Shown here piece after piece: positions 1 through 6,752 of a stretch of 11,091 nt of DNA; the first letter of the stretch is position 1; every line of letters begins with the position of its first letter. Source of the DNA: an uncultured Oscillospiraceae bacterium (GTDB lineage Bacteria; Bacillota; Clostridia; Oscillospirales; Oscillospiraceae); contig CAAFPE010000076.1 of assembly GCA_900764755.1 (NCBI GenBank), positions 1 to 11,091 of the forward strand. The letters run 5' to 3'. A program made the translations under genes and the position numbers. The notes beneath the pieces are model-generated. The model searched no databases, had not been told where the DNA came from, and saw only the letters and a list, made by a program, of their open reading frames with translations.

Positions 1-31
1 CGCGCTCCGAAAGGGGCGCGCGCCGCTTTTT
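1..31 (+). terminator. 3' part of an intrinsic terminator of an upstream gene (clipped by window edge)
   Basis: Bases 1-8 pair with 13-20 around a GAAA tetraloop (8 bp with one T-G pair). Bases 21-26 continue GC-rich and are followed by five T at 27-31. If the missing upstream bases extend the stem to pair with 21-26, the T-tract would sit directly after the stem, as in a Rho-independent terminator. The upstream gene it would serve lies outside the window. The hairpin is seen; the extension is inferred. Confidence 0.6.
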
Positions 32-77
32 GCTGACCTGCGCAGCCAGGCCGCTGGAGGTTCAGGTGTGGAATTCC

Positions 78-109
78 ATGCAATCTTTGAAAAGAATGAT
101 TGCATTTTT
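78..109 (+). terminator. AT-rich hairpin with U-tract, possible second terminator
   Basis: Bases 78-85 (ATGCAATC) pair perfectly with 98-105 (GATTGCAT) around a 12-nt loop, and T105-T109 form a short U-tract. It could back up the terminator at the window start, or be only the AT-rich upstream part of the promoter that it overlaps (TTGCAT at 100-105). The large loop and AT-rich stem make it weak. Confidence 0.4.
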
Positions 110-128
110 GTAAAAATGGGTGTATGAT
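100..128 (+). promoter_or_regulatory. Candidate sigma-A promoter of the rnf operon
   Basis: A TTGCAT -35 box at 100-105 and a TATGAT -10 box at 123-128 are separated by exactly 17 nt, in an AT-rich island inside GC-rich DNA. Transcription would start near 135, giving a leader of about 388 nt before rnfC. No better box pair was seen between here and 523. Both boxes are close to the TTGACA/TATAAT consensus; use in vivo is inferred. Confidence 0.55.
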
Positions 129-134
129 AAACAC

Positions 135-522
135 CAATGAACCGTTCCGTTTGGAGCAGTTCCGGCGGCCGCAGGCTGGGGAGGGTGCAGTTTGTTTCCT
201 TCTCCGCCTCCTATGGGAGAGTTCGGCCGTGCCGTCCCTGCGTGTGGACCGGCGTCCCTGCTTTCTGCTCAGGCTCAGAAAAGGGGGGCGGCGGGCTTTG
301 TCGCGTCGTGCAGGCCATGCGCAGGCAGAAAAATTTCCTTTGGAAAGTCATGGTTAGGGAGGGCTGAGAGAGAGCCGGGGACGGGAGTCCCGGGGTGCAG
401 CTGAAGGATCCGGGCGCGGGGCGCCGAGGATGCTCCAGCTGTGCTCCGCGGGCGTCAGAGCGCCGGCAGAAAAAATGCGACTTTTTCCCCAGCGATTGCA
501 GTATAGGGAGGTTGAAATCCGA
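135..522 (+). other. Long untranslated leader of rnfC, no convincing gene
   Basis: This stretch has no ORF with both a plausible ribosome binding site and protein-like composition. It holds several GC-rich hairpins: 375-382 with 387-393 (one bulged G), a CAGCTG inverted pair around 398-442, and 469-474 with 482-487 (GAAAAA/TTTTTC) shortly before the rnfC ribosome binding site. I recognise none of the classic riboswitch consensus blocks. It may be a plain long 5' UTR or a regulatory leader. Confidence 0.45.
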
Positions 523-1833
523 ATGAGTAAATTTCTCAAACGCTCTGCGCAAGGCGCGGGAGTTCCCCACGAGAAGAGAACTTCCAACCTTGAGACGGTC
601 GCGATGCCGCTTCCGTCAAAGATCGTCCTGTCCATGGGCCAGCACATCGGCGCTCCGGCGTCTCCTGCTGTGGCCAAGGGCGATCAGGTGTACGTAGGCA
701 CCATCGTCGGAAAATCCGGGGGCTTTGTGTCCTCCGACATCCACTCCGGCGTCTCCGGTACAGTCTCTGAGATCACCACCATTACCGCCCCCAACGGCGC
801 GACCCAGACCGCTGTGGTCATCGTGCCCGACGGCGAGCAGAAGGTGGACCCCGCCATCGCCCCCCCTGAGGTGACGGATTACAAGTCCTTTGTGGATGCC
901 ATCCGGGCCAGCGGTCTGGTGGGTCTGGGCGGCGCCGGCTTCCCCACGGCGGTGAAGCTGTCCCCCAAGAACCTGGACGAGATCGACACCCTGCTCATCA
1001 ACGGCGCCGAGTGTGAGCCCTATATCACCTCGGACAACCGCTGCTTCCTTGAGGACACCCACCACGTGCTGGGCGGCATCAAGGCGGTGATGAAGTATCT
1101 GAACATTCCCAAGTGCATCATCGGCATCGAGGGCAACAAGCCCGAGGCCATCGCCAAAATGAAGGCTGCCATCGATGCCCCCGGCATCGAGGTCAAGCAG
1201 CTGCCCTGCCGCTACCCCCAGGGCGCTGAGAAGGTGCTCATTGAGAACTGCACCGGCCGTGAGGTCCCGTTCCCCGGCCTGCCCTCCGACGTGGGCGTGA
1301 TCGTGATGAATGTCACCTCCGTGGCCTTCGTCTCCAAGTATCTGGAGACCGGTATGCCTCTGACCACCAAGCGCCTGACGGTGGACGGGGACATCGTCAA
1401 GGAGCCCAAGAACGTGGAGGTGCTGATCGGCACCCCCATCCAGGAACTGCTGGACTTCTGCGGCGGTTTGACTGCCCAGCCGGGCAAGGTGCTGTACGGC
1501 GGCCCCATGATGGGCACCTGTGTGGCCGACCTGTCCCAGCCCATCCTGAAGAACAACAACGCCGTCCTGGCCTTCTCCGAGAAGATGGCCCGCCTGCCGA
1601 AAAAGACCAACTGCATCCACTGCGGCCGGTGCGTCAACGCCTGTCCCCTGGGCCTGGCGGCCAAGGACATCGTGAAGGCATACGAAAACGGCAATGTGGA
1701 GCTGCTCCAGGAGCTGAACGCCGACCTGTGCATGAGCTGCGGCACCTGCTCCTTTGTCTGCCCCGCCAAGCGGCCTCTGGCCCCCTCCATCGCCCTGGCG
1801 AAGATCATGATGAAGAATGGAGGTAAGAAGTGA
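523..1833 (+). CDS. rnfC: RnfC, NADH/FMN-binding subunit of the Rnf complex
   Basis: Peripheral subunit where Rnf exchanges electrons with NAD(H); 436 aa, normal for the family. The start at 523 is chosen because AGGGAGG (505-511) lies upstream and the protein then begins in RnfC-like sequence; an in-frame ATG at 430 would add an atypical arginine-rich stretch. The N-terminal part has QHIGAP (res 40-45), followed by a barrel-sandwich-like region. The NADH/FMN-binding domain contains GLGGAGFP (134-141), GAECEPYITSD (161-171), GAEKVLIENCTGREVP (234-249) and YGGPMMG (325-331). Near the C-terminus are two cubane motifs, C364-x2-C367-x2-C370-x3-C374-P and C403-x2-C406-x2-C409-x3-C413-P, matching the two [4Fe-4S] clusters known for the family. 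First gene of rnfCDGEAB; its stop overlaps the rnfD start by 1 nt (TGATG). Confidence 0.96.
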   Translation: MSKFLKRSAQGAGVPHEKRTSNLETVAMPLPSKIVLSMGQHIGAPASPAVAKGDQVYVGTIVGKSGGFVSSDIHSGVSGTVSEITTITAPNGATQTAVVIVPDGEQKVDPAIAPPEVTDYKSFVDAIRASGLVGLGGAGFPTAVKLSPKNLDEIDTLLINGAECEPYITSDNRCFLEDTHHVLGGIKAVMKYLNIPKCIIGIEGNKPEAIAKMKAAIDAPGIEVKQLPCRYPQGAEKVLIENCTGREVPFPGLPSDVGVIVMNVTSVAFVSKYLETGMPLTTKRLTVDGDIVKEPKNVEVLIGTPIQELLDFCGGLTAQPGKVLYGGPMMGTCVADLSQPILKNNNAVLAFSEKMARLPKKTNCIHCGRCVNACPLGLAAKDIVKAYENGNVELLQELNADLCMSCGTCSFVCPAKRPLAPSIALAKIMMKNGGKK

Positions 1834-2762
1834 TGGACAATAAGTTGATCGTAACTGCCGCGCCCCATATCACCAGCGCGGACAGCACCCAGAAGATCAT
1901 GCAGCGGGTCTGCATCGCTCTGGTGCCCACGCTGATCGCCTCTGTCATCATCTTCGGGATCAACTCCCTGATCCTGACTGCGGTGACTGTGGCGGCCTGT
2001 GTGATCTTTGAGTACCTGTACTGCAAGCTGGTGGGCCGTGAGGTGGCCATCAGCGACTTCTCTGCGGTGGTCACCGGCCTGCTCCTGGCCTTCAACCTGC
2101 CGGCCACGCTGCCCTGGTGGATGGCCATTGTGGGCGCTTTCATCGCCATCGTGATCGTCAAGCAGCTCTTCGGCGGCCTGGGCTATAACTTTGCCAACCC
2201 CGCCATCGTGGGCCGCATCGCCCTGGCCATGGGCTTTGCCAGCCGGATGTCCGCTTATGGCTTCCCGGCAGACGCTACCTCCACCGCCACTCCGCTGGCC
2301 TCCGCAGAGGGCATCGACTATGTGACCCTGCTGCTGGGCAACCACGGCGGCGTCCTGGGTGAGACCTGTGCCATCACCCTGCTGGCGGGTGGATTGTACC
2401 TGATCGCCACCAAGGTCATCAGCCCCACCATCCCGGTCACCTATCTGGCCACTGTGGCGGTGCTCTCCCTGGTCTCCGGCCGGGATCCCATCTATCAGCT
2501 GCTCTCCGGCGGCCTGATGCTGGGCGCCTTCTTCATGGCCACCGACTATGTGACCTCTCCCACCACCACCAAGGGCAAGATCGTCTTTGGACTGGGCCTG
2601 GGCGTTATCACCTGCGCCATTCGGTTCCTGGGCACGATGAACGAGGGCGTCTCCTTTGCCATCCTGCTGATGAACCTGCTGGTTCCCTACATTGAGATCC
2701 TGACCCGTCAGGACCGTCTGGGCATCGCCAAGACGAAGAAGAAGGAGGGCGCCGCGAAATGA
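1833..2762 (+). CDS. rnfD: RnfD, flavinylated membrane subunit of the Rnf complex
   Basis: Integral membrane subunit of the NqrB/RnfD family, 309 aa, with hydrophobic segments through most of its length (for example about res 24-60, 75-113, 163-215 and 226-290). The ATG at 1833 is preferred over the adjacent GTG at 1830: GGAGGT at 1819-1824 sits 8 nt upstream and the ATG overlaps the rnfC stop, which suggests translational coupling. STATPL (res 150-155) matches the family site where a threonine carries FMN through a phosphodiester bond; T153 is the candidate. GLGYNFANPAIVGR (115-128) and ATDYVTSPTT (236-245) are further family-typical stretches. RnfD is thought to pass electrons within the membrane and to help form the ion path. 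The attaching enzyme (ApbE) is not encoded in this window. Confidence 0.95.
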   Translation: MDNKLIVTAAPHITSADSTQKIMQRVCIALVPTLIASVIIFGINSLILTAVTVAACVIFEYLYCKLVGREVAISDFSAVVTGLLLAFNLPATLPWWMAIVGAFIAIVIVKQLFGGLGYNFANPAIVGRIALAMGFASRMSAYGFPADATSTATPLASAEGIDYVTLLLGNHGGVLGETCAITLLAGGLYLIATKVISPTIPVTYLATVAVLSLVSGRDPIYQLLSGGLMLGAFFMATDYVTSPTTTKGKIVFGLGLGVITCAIRFLGTMNEGVSFAILLMNLLVPYIEILTRQDRLGIAKTKKKEGAAK

Positions 2763-3292
2763 ATAACTGGAATCGCATCTTGAAACCCATCGTGGTCCTG
2801 TCTGTGATCTGCGTGATCGTGACGGGCGCGCTGGCCGCCACCAACGGCGTGACCGGCCCCATCATCACGGCGGCCACTGAGGCGGCTGAGACCGCCGCCC
2901 GCACCGAGCTTCTGCCCGAGGCGGACAGCTTCACCGAGGTGAAGGACGTGGCGGTGGAGAATGTCTCCGGCATCTATACCGCCGACAACGGCGCCGGCGC
3001 GGTGATCACCGCCTCCGGCAAGGGCTACGGCGGCGACGTGGTGGTCATGGTGGCCTTCGGTCCCGACAACGCCATCAAGCAGATCAAGGTCACAGAGCAG
3101 GCCGAGACCAAGGGCATCGGCAGCAACGTGGTCTCCAGTGAGGAGTACTGGGCGAATTACGCCGGTGTGTCCGCCGAGCAGGCGCTGGTCCTGAACCAGG
3201 ACGTGAATGCCTATACCGGCGCCACCATCTCCAGTAAGGCGGTGCTCAGTGCGGTCAACTCCGCCATCGACGCCTATAACCAGCTTCCTTGA
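2759..3292 (+). CDS. rnfG: RnfG, FMN-binding subunit of the Rnf complex
   Basis: 177 aa with one N-terminal membrane anchor (about res 9-29) and a soluble FMN-binding domain expected on the outer face. The flavinylation motif [S/T]GATxS is present as TGATISS (153-159), so T156 is the expected FMN acceptor. GKGYGGDV (87-94) and a TKGIGSNV stretch (117-124) are typical of the FMN_bind domain. The ATG overlaps the rnfD stop by 4 nt (ATGA), with AGGAGGG at 2743-2749. Covalent FMN transfer to this threonine by ApbE is established for the family; here it is inferred from the motif. Confidence 0.95.
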   Translation: MNNWNRILKPIVVLSVICVIVTGALAATNGVTGPIITAATEAAETAARTELLPEADSFTEVKDVAVENVSGIYTADNGAGAVITASGKGYGGDVVVMVAFGPDNAIKQIKVTEQAETKGIGSNVVSSEEYWANYAGVSAEQALVLNQDVNAYTGATISSKAVLSAVNSAIDAYNQLP

Positions 3293-3308
3293 AAGGCGGT
3301 GAGTCAAG

Positions 3309-4001
3309 ATGAGTAGTAATAGTAAGTTCAAGATTTTAACCAACGGTCTCTTAAATGAGAACCCTGTTCTGCGGCTGGTCCTGGGTACCTGTCCTACGCT
3401 GGCAGTTTCCACCATGGCCTCCAACGGCATCGGCATGGGCCTGGCGGCCACCTTTGTGCTGCTGTGCTCCAACGTGGTCATCTCCGCCCTGAGAAAGGTG
3501 ATTCCCGACCAGGTGCGTATCCCCTGTTACATCACGGTCATTGCCGGCTTCGTATCTGTGGTGCAGATGCTGGTCAAGGCCTTCGTGCCCGCCCTGGACG
3601 CGTCCCTGGGCGTGTATCTGCCCCTGATCGTGGTCAACTGCATCATCCTGGGCCGTGCGGAGATGTTCGCCTCTAAGAACGGCATCGTGGATTCCGCTCT
3701 GGACGGTATCGGCATGGGCATCGGCTTTACCATCACCCTGACCATCATGGGCACCATCCGTGAGATCCTGGGCTCCGGCACCTGGATGGCCGGCCTGGGC
3801 GAGCTGATCCCCGCCTTGGGCAAGGACTTTGCGATCCAGGTCCTGCCTGAGTCCATCGACCCCTTCACCATTATGACCAGCGCCCCCGGCGGCTTCTTCG
3901 TGTTTGGCGTGATGATGGCTGCGGCCACCTGGCTGACCACCCGCCCCAAGAAGGAGAAGGCCCCCGCACCTGCTGAGGCTGTGGAAGGAGGAAATGCGTA
4001 A
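3309..4001 (+). CDS. rnfE: RnfE, membrane subunit of the Rnf complex
   Basis: 230-aa polytopic protein of the RnfE/NqrD family, with about six hydrophobic segments between res 20 and 215 and a charged C-terminal tail ending in KKEKAPAPAEAVEGGNA. The half-motifs around C28 (GTCPTLAVS) and C111 (NCIILGRAE) match the conserved cysteines that, with the equivalent pair in RnfA, hold the intramembrane [2Fe-2S] cluster seen in Rnf/Nqr structures. Its start follows rnfG by 16 nt with only a weak purine-rich ribosome binding site (AAAGGCGGTGAG, 3293-3304), the largest junction upstream of rnfA. The stop overlaps the rnfA start by 1 nt (TAATG). Confidence 0.95.
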   Translation: MSSNSKFKILTNGLLNENPVLRLVLGTCPTLAVSTMASNGIGMGLAATFVLLCSNVVISALRKVIPDQVRIPCYITVIAGFVSVVQMLVKAFVPALDASLGVYLPLIVVNCIILGRAEMFASKNGIVDSALDGIGMGIGFTITLTIMGTIREILGSGTWMAGLGELIPALGKDFAIQVLPESIDPFTIMTSAPGGFFVFGVMMAAATWLTTRPKKEKAPAPAEAVEGGNA

Positions 4002-4618
4002 TGGCCGTGAAGCTTGCATACATTTTCTTCACCATGATCCTGGTGGACAACTATGTTCTGGTGAAGTTCCTGGGCATCTGCCCCTTCCTGGGCGTGTCCA
4101 AAAAGCTGGACAGCGCCGTGGGTATGTCCCTGGCCGTTACCTTCGTCATGGTGCTGGCCACCGCCGCCACCTGGCCCATCCAGATGTTCCTGCTGACCCC
4201 CGCCGGTTCTGAGGGGACCACCCGGGATCTGGGTTACCTCCAGACCATCGTCTTTATCCTGATCATCGCCATCCTGGTCCAGCTGCTGGAGAACATCCTG
4301 AAGAAGTTCATCCCCGCCCTGTACAAGTCCCTGGGCGTGTACCTTCCTCTGATCACCACCAACTGCACCATCCTGGGCGTGACCATCCTGAACATCGACA
4401 ACGGATACGACTTCATGGAGAGCATCGTCTGCGCCGCCGGCGCCGGCATCGGCTTCCTGGTCGCCATGGTGCTGTTCTCCGGCGTCCGCCGCAGAGTGGA
4501 AGAGGCCGTGACTCCCAAGTGCTTTGAGGGCCTGCCCATCACTCTGGTGTCCGCCGCGGTGACCTCCCTGTCCTTCATGGGCTTCGGCGGGATCATCGAG
4601 TCGATCTTCCACGTGTAA
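4001..4618 (+). CDS. rnfA: RnfA, membrane subunit of the Rnf complex
   Basis: 205-aa polytopic protein, homologous to RnfE and the expected partner to it in inverted topology. C27 (GICPFLGVS) and C122 (NCTILGVTIL) mirror the two RnfE cysteines and would complete the intramembrane [2Fe-2S] site. AGGAGG at 3986-3991 lies 9 nt before the ATG, inside the 3' end of rnfE, and the TAATG overlap suggests coupled translation. The LGVYLPLI stretch (111-118) is shared almost word for word with RnfE (100-107), reflecting the ancient duplication. Confidence 0.95.
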   Translation: MAVKLAYIFFTMILVDNYVLVKFLGICPFLGVSKKLDSAVGMSLAVTFVMVLATAATWPIQMFLLTPAGSEGTTRDLGYLQTIVFILIIAILVQLLENILKKFIPALYKSLGVYLPLITTNCTILGVTILNIDNGYDFMESIVCAAGAGIGFLVAMVLFSGVRRRVEEAVTPKCFEGLPITLVSAAVTSLSFMGFGGIIESIFHV

Positions 4619-4638
4619 TAGAGGAGGGGGAGAAGAAA

Positions 4639-5439
4639 ATGAATCCGATTTTAATGGCCATCATTCTGGTGACCGTCATTGGCCTGATCGGCGCTGTGAT
4701 TCTGGTGGCCGCCTCCATCTTTATGTATGTTCCGGTGGATGAGCGGGTGGAGAAGATCACCGGCGTCCTGGCCGGCGCCAACTGCGGCGCCTGCGGCTGC
4801 GCCGGCTGTGCCGACTATGCCAAGAGCATCGTTGAGGACGGAAATGCCATCAACAAGTGTACGCCCGGCGGCGCCAAATCTGTGGCCGCCATCGCGGAGA
4901 TCATGGGTGTGGAGGCCACTGCCGCTGAGCCCATGAAGGCTGTCGTGTCCTGCTCCGGCACCTGCGACAAGACCTCCAAGCGCTATGAGTTTGACGGCAT
5001 CCAGAGCTGTCAGGCGGTCAAGGGCCTGTACGGCGGCGACGGACTGTGCAAGTTCGGCTGCCTGGGCTACGGCGACTGCACCCGGGCCTGCGCCTTCGAC
5101 GCCATGCACATTGTGGACGGCATCGCCAAGGTGGACCGGGAGAAGTGCACCGGCTGCGGCGCCTGCGCCGCGGTCTGCCCCAACAGCGTGATCTCCATCA
5201 TCCCCGAGCACAAGCGCAAGCCTGTGGTCCTGTGTCAGAACAAGGACAAGGGCGCGCTGACCCGGAAGGCCTGTACCGCGGGCTGCATCGGCTGCATGAA
5301 GTGCGCCAAGGCGTGCCCCAAGGAGGCCATCACCGTGGAGAACAATGTGGCCTATATCGACCAGTCCAAGTGTGTGGGCTGTCAGCTGTGCGTGAAGGAG
5401 TGCCCTGTGGGTGTCATCCACGTTCCGGCCAATATGTGA
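4639..5439 (+). CDS. rnfB: RnfB, multi-cluster ferredoxin-interacting subunit of the Rnf complex
   Basis: 266 aa, the likely entry point for electrons from reduced ferredoxin. An N-terminal membrane helix (about res 5-29) anchors it. It is followed by the RnfB [4Fe-4S] motif C49-x2-C52-x4-C57-x16-C74; an extra cysteine, C54, sits inside the motif. There are 26 cysteines in total. A middle region has C105, C109, C124 and C137-x3-C141-x5-C147-x3-C151. Ferredoxin-type cubane motifs follow at C170-C180, C216-C226 and C245-C255, each C-x2-C-x2-C-x3-C-P. GAGGAGGGGG at 4621-4630 is the ribosome binding site, 20 nt after rnfA. Last gene of the operon, followed by a strong terminator. The exact cluster count cannot be fixed from sequence alone. 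Confidence 0.96.
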   Translation: MNPILMAIILVTVIGLIGAVILVAASIFMYVPVDERVEKITGVLAGANCGACGCAGCADYAKSIVEDGNAINKCTPGGAKSVAAIAEIMGVEATAAEPMKAVVSCSGTCDKTSKRYEFDGIQSCQAVKGLYGGDGLCKFGCLGYGDCTRACAFDAMHIVDGIAKVDREKCTGCGACAAVCPNSVISIIPEHKRKPVVLCQNKDKGALTRKACTAGCIGCMKCAKACPKEAITVENNVAYIDQSKCVGCQLCVKECPVGVIHVPANM

Positions 5440-5454
5440 CCCCGCCAATCATTC

Positions 5455-5490
5455 AAAAATGCCCGGACCAAAATGGTCCGGGCATTTTTT
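5455..5490 (+). terminator. Strong Rho-independent terminator of the rnf operon
   Basis: TGCCCGGACCA (5460-5470) pairs perfectly with TGGTCCGGGCA (5474-5484) around an AAA loop. The stem is extended by A5455-A5459 against the T-tract that runs to 5490. It begins 16 nt after the rnfB stop. The flanking A-tract and T-tract would also allow function on the minus strand, but no minus-strand gene is seen. Confidence 0.93.
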
Positions 5491-5507
5491 GCGTTCAGAC
5501 AGGTTTT

Positions 5508-5536
5508 TTGCTTCGGGATGGCATAGGATATAGGAT
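5508..5536 (+). promoter_or_regulatory. Candidate promoter of the 5586 gene and the spore coat pair
   Basis: TTGCTT (5508-5513) and TAGGAT (5531-5536) are spaced by 17 nt, directly after the rnf terminator. The -10 region lies in a tandem repeat, ATAGGATATAGGAT (5523-5536). The same TAGGAT -10 recurs in the oadB promoter of this window. The start would be near 5543, about 43 nt before the ATG at 5586. Confidence 0.45.
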
Positions 5537-5585
5537 AGAACAGCGGTGCTGGGGGGAGGGACAGCCTTTGGAGAGATGTTGGGAC

Positions 5586-6215
5586 ATGGAGGGGGGCGGG
5601 ACGCTCTCTCTGGAGGAGGAGGGGCTCCGGCTCCGCCTGCGGGCCGTCCGCCCGGATGACGGGCGTGGCCTGTACAAGGCGTGGGTCAGGGGACGGGGCG
5701 GGAGCCTGCTCCTGGGGACCCTGGCGCCGGAGAATGGGGGACTGGCACTGTCCCGTACTCTGAGCCGGTCCGCGCTGGAGCAGGCGGGCTGTTGGCCGGT
5801 GACAGGCGGAAATACTGTATTGGTATTTTCCTTTACAGAGCAGAAAGAAGAAGGAGAAATGTGGCGTCCGGAGCCGGATCCGGCGCGGCTGTGCATGGAT
5901 CCTCTGCTCCGGAAGCTGCTCCGGGGCCGGACCAGCTTCTTCAGCAGTCAGGAGGGGGAGATACGCCTGCTGGCGGCCCCCTTTTCTCCTCACGAGGAGT
6001 TCCCACTGCCAGTGCTGTTCTGTCTGGCCCAGGTGGAGGAGCGGGCGGGACGGCTCTGGCTGGTGTGGCGCTTTGACCGGGCGGGAGTCCCGGTGATCCC
6101 GGTGCATAGTGGGAACGGGGCGGGACATACTAGAGGAGCAAAAACGGCCCACCGGCCAGAAGGAGGAAAAGACCATGTCCGTTTTGACCACAAAGGAGCT
6201 CCAGGCCCTGTCTGA
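5586..6215 (+). CDS. Uncharacterised protein, function unknown
   Basis: 209 aa; I cannot assign a function. It starts at the only in-frame ATG after the rnf terminator, with GGAGAG (5570-5575) 10 nt upstream. It is soluble, with no signal peptide or membrane helix. The first ~85 residues look beta-rich and ordered: AVRPDDGRGLYKAW (20-33), GGSLLLGTLAPENGG (38-52), RTLSRSALEQAGCWPVTGG (57-75). A proline/charged linker (about 85-100) leads to a second part with SPHEEFPLPVLFCLAQVEE (134-152) and RLWLVWRFDRAGVPVIP (156-172), which reads like a natural end. The last ~37 residues are low-information and run 41 nt into the next gene in another frame. Protein-like composition and GC-biased codons support a real gene. 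Its place ahead of two coat-like genes hints at a sporulation link, but this is inference. Confidence 0.7.
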   Translation: MEGGGTLSLEEEGLRLRLRAVRPDDGRGLYKAWVRGRGGSLLLGTLAPENGGLALSRTLSRSALEQAGCWPVTGGNTVLVFSFTEQKEEGEMWRPEPDPARLCMDPLLRKLLRGRTSFFSSQEGEIRLLAAPFSPHEEFPLPVLFCLAQVEERAGRLWLVWRFDRAGVPVIPVHSGNGAGHTRGAKTAHRPEGGKDHVRFDHKGAPGPV

Positions 6216-6360
6216 TCAGCTGGATTTCGAGAAGGTGCTCCACTGCAAGTATATGGCCGCTGTCCAGGAGTGCCAGGATGGCGCGCTGAAAAACCAATTC
6301 CAGGGGCTGGCGGACCAGCACCGCCAGAATTATGCCGACCTGCTGGGGTATTTGAAGTGA
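6175..6360 (+). CDS. Small spore-coat-like (ferritin-like/CotF-related) protein
   Basis: 61 aa. The start at 6175 has a strong AAGGAGG (6160-6166) 8 nt upstream; a longer in-frame start at 6109 lacks support and would lie wholly inside the previous gene. The protein is nearly all helical: TTKELQALSDQLDFEKVLHC (5-24), then ALKNQFQGLADQHRQNYADLLGYL (37-60). This resembles the short two-helix ferritin-like/coat proteins common in spore-forming Clostridia, which I recognise by pattern only. It is followed 12 nt later by a CotF-type gene, a typical pairing. The metal-binding glutamate/histidine set of a true ferritin is not complete. Confidence 0.75.
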   Translation: MSVLTTKELQALSDQLDFEKVLHCKYMAAVQECQDGALKNQFQGLADQHRQNYADLLGYLK

Positions 6361-6372
6361 GGAGGATCATCC

Positions 6373-6636
6373 ATGACTGACCAGGAGCGCATCACAGATT
6401 TTCTGTGCAGCGAGAAGAAAATGACCGCAAACTATGACAGCTTTTCCTCAGAGTGTGTGAACATCCCACTGAGAGACGAGTTTTTGCGGCTGTTCAACCA
6501 GAGCCACCACAGCCAGACAGAGCTGTTCCAGACGGCGCAGGAGCGGGGCTGGTACAGCCCGGAGCAGGCCCAGAGCGACAAGATCCGCCAGGCGTACACC
6601 AAATACTCCAACCAGCAGCCCACCGGCCAGCAGTAA
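6373..6636 (+). CDS. CotF-family spore coat protein
   Basis: 87 aa, matching the Coat_F (CotF) pattern: an N-terminal helix DFLCSEKKMTANYDSFSSEC (9-28), a central helix LRDEFLRLFNQSHHSQTELF (33-52), the hallmark ERGWYSPEQA (57-66), and a polar tail rich in Gln ending QQPTGQQ. AGGAGG (6360-6365) lies 7 nt before the ATG and overlaps the stop of the preceding gene. Members are spore coat or coat-associated proteins in Bacillus and Clostridia. No clear sporulation-sigma promoter was found right upstream, so transcription probably comes from the promoter near 5508 or from one inside the upstream gene. Confidence 0.82.
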   Translation: MTDQERITDFLCSEKKMTANYDSFSSECVNIPLRDEFLRLFNQSHHSQTELFQTAQERGWYSPEQAQSDKIRQAYTKYSNQQPTGQQ

Positions 6637-6694
6637 CGGCCAGAGGCCCGGACGGCGCCCCCTGAGGGATGCTGTCCGGGCCTGCCGCTGTTTT
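6637..6694 (+). terminator. GC-rich hairpin terminator after the coat genes
   Basis: AGGCCCGGAC (6644-6653) pairs with GTCCGGGCCT (6674-6683). CGGC (6637-6640) with GCCG (6684-6687) can extend the stem across a 3-nt bulge. A short T-run (6691-6694) follows, and a second T6 run lies at 6701-6706. The 20-nt loop is long, so efficiency is uncertain. Confidence 0.65.
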
Positions 6695-6717
6695 GGGACG
6701 TTTTTTACCGGGAGCGG

Positions 6718-6746
6718 TTGAAAAACAGGGAAAAATCCCGTATAAT
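6718..6746 (+). promoter_or_regulatory. Near-consensus sigma-A promoter of trmD
   Basis: TTGAAA (6718-6723) and a perfect TATAAT (6741-6746) are separated by 17 nt. Transcription should begin near 6753. This is the closest match to consensus in the window, in keeping with an essential housekeeping gene. Confidence 0.82.
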
Positions 6747-6752
6747 GATGTC

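Noticed and set aside
100..404. Several short overlapping + strand reading frames upstream of rnfC
   Set aside because: They have no good ribosome binding site, low-complexity Arg/Pro/Ser composition typical of GC-rich non-coding DNA, and sit directly on the promoter and leader.
430..522. Longer start for rnfC at ATG 430
   Set aside because: It adds an arginine-rich stretch unlike RnfC N-termini; the ATG at 523 has AGGGAGG upstream and begins family-like sequence.
616..1620. 334-codon open frame on the minus strand across rnfC
   Set aside because: A mirror of a strongly GC3-biased gene: His/Gly/Asp/Leu repeats, no family resemblance, and rnfC on the other strand is certain.
3527..4612. 361-codon minus-strand open frame across rnfE and rnfA
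   Set aside because: Composition is an artefact of the opposite-strand codons (Gln/Asp/His/Gly runs); no start signal, and rnfE/rnfA explain the region.
6125..6132. CATACTAG as a sigma-K/sigma-E type -10 box ahead of the coat genes
   Set aside because: It lacks the T at the expected position of the CATAnnnT pattern, and no -35 element was found.
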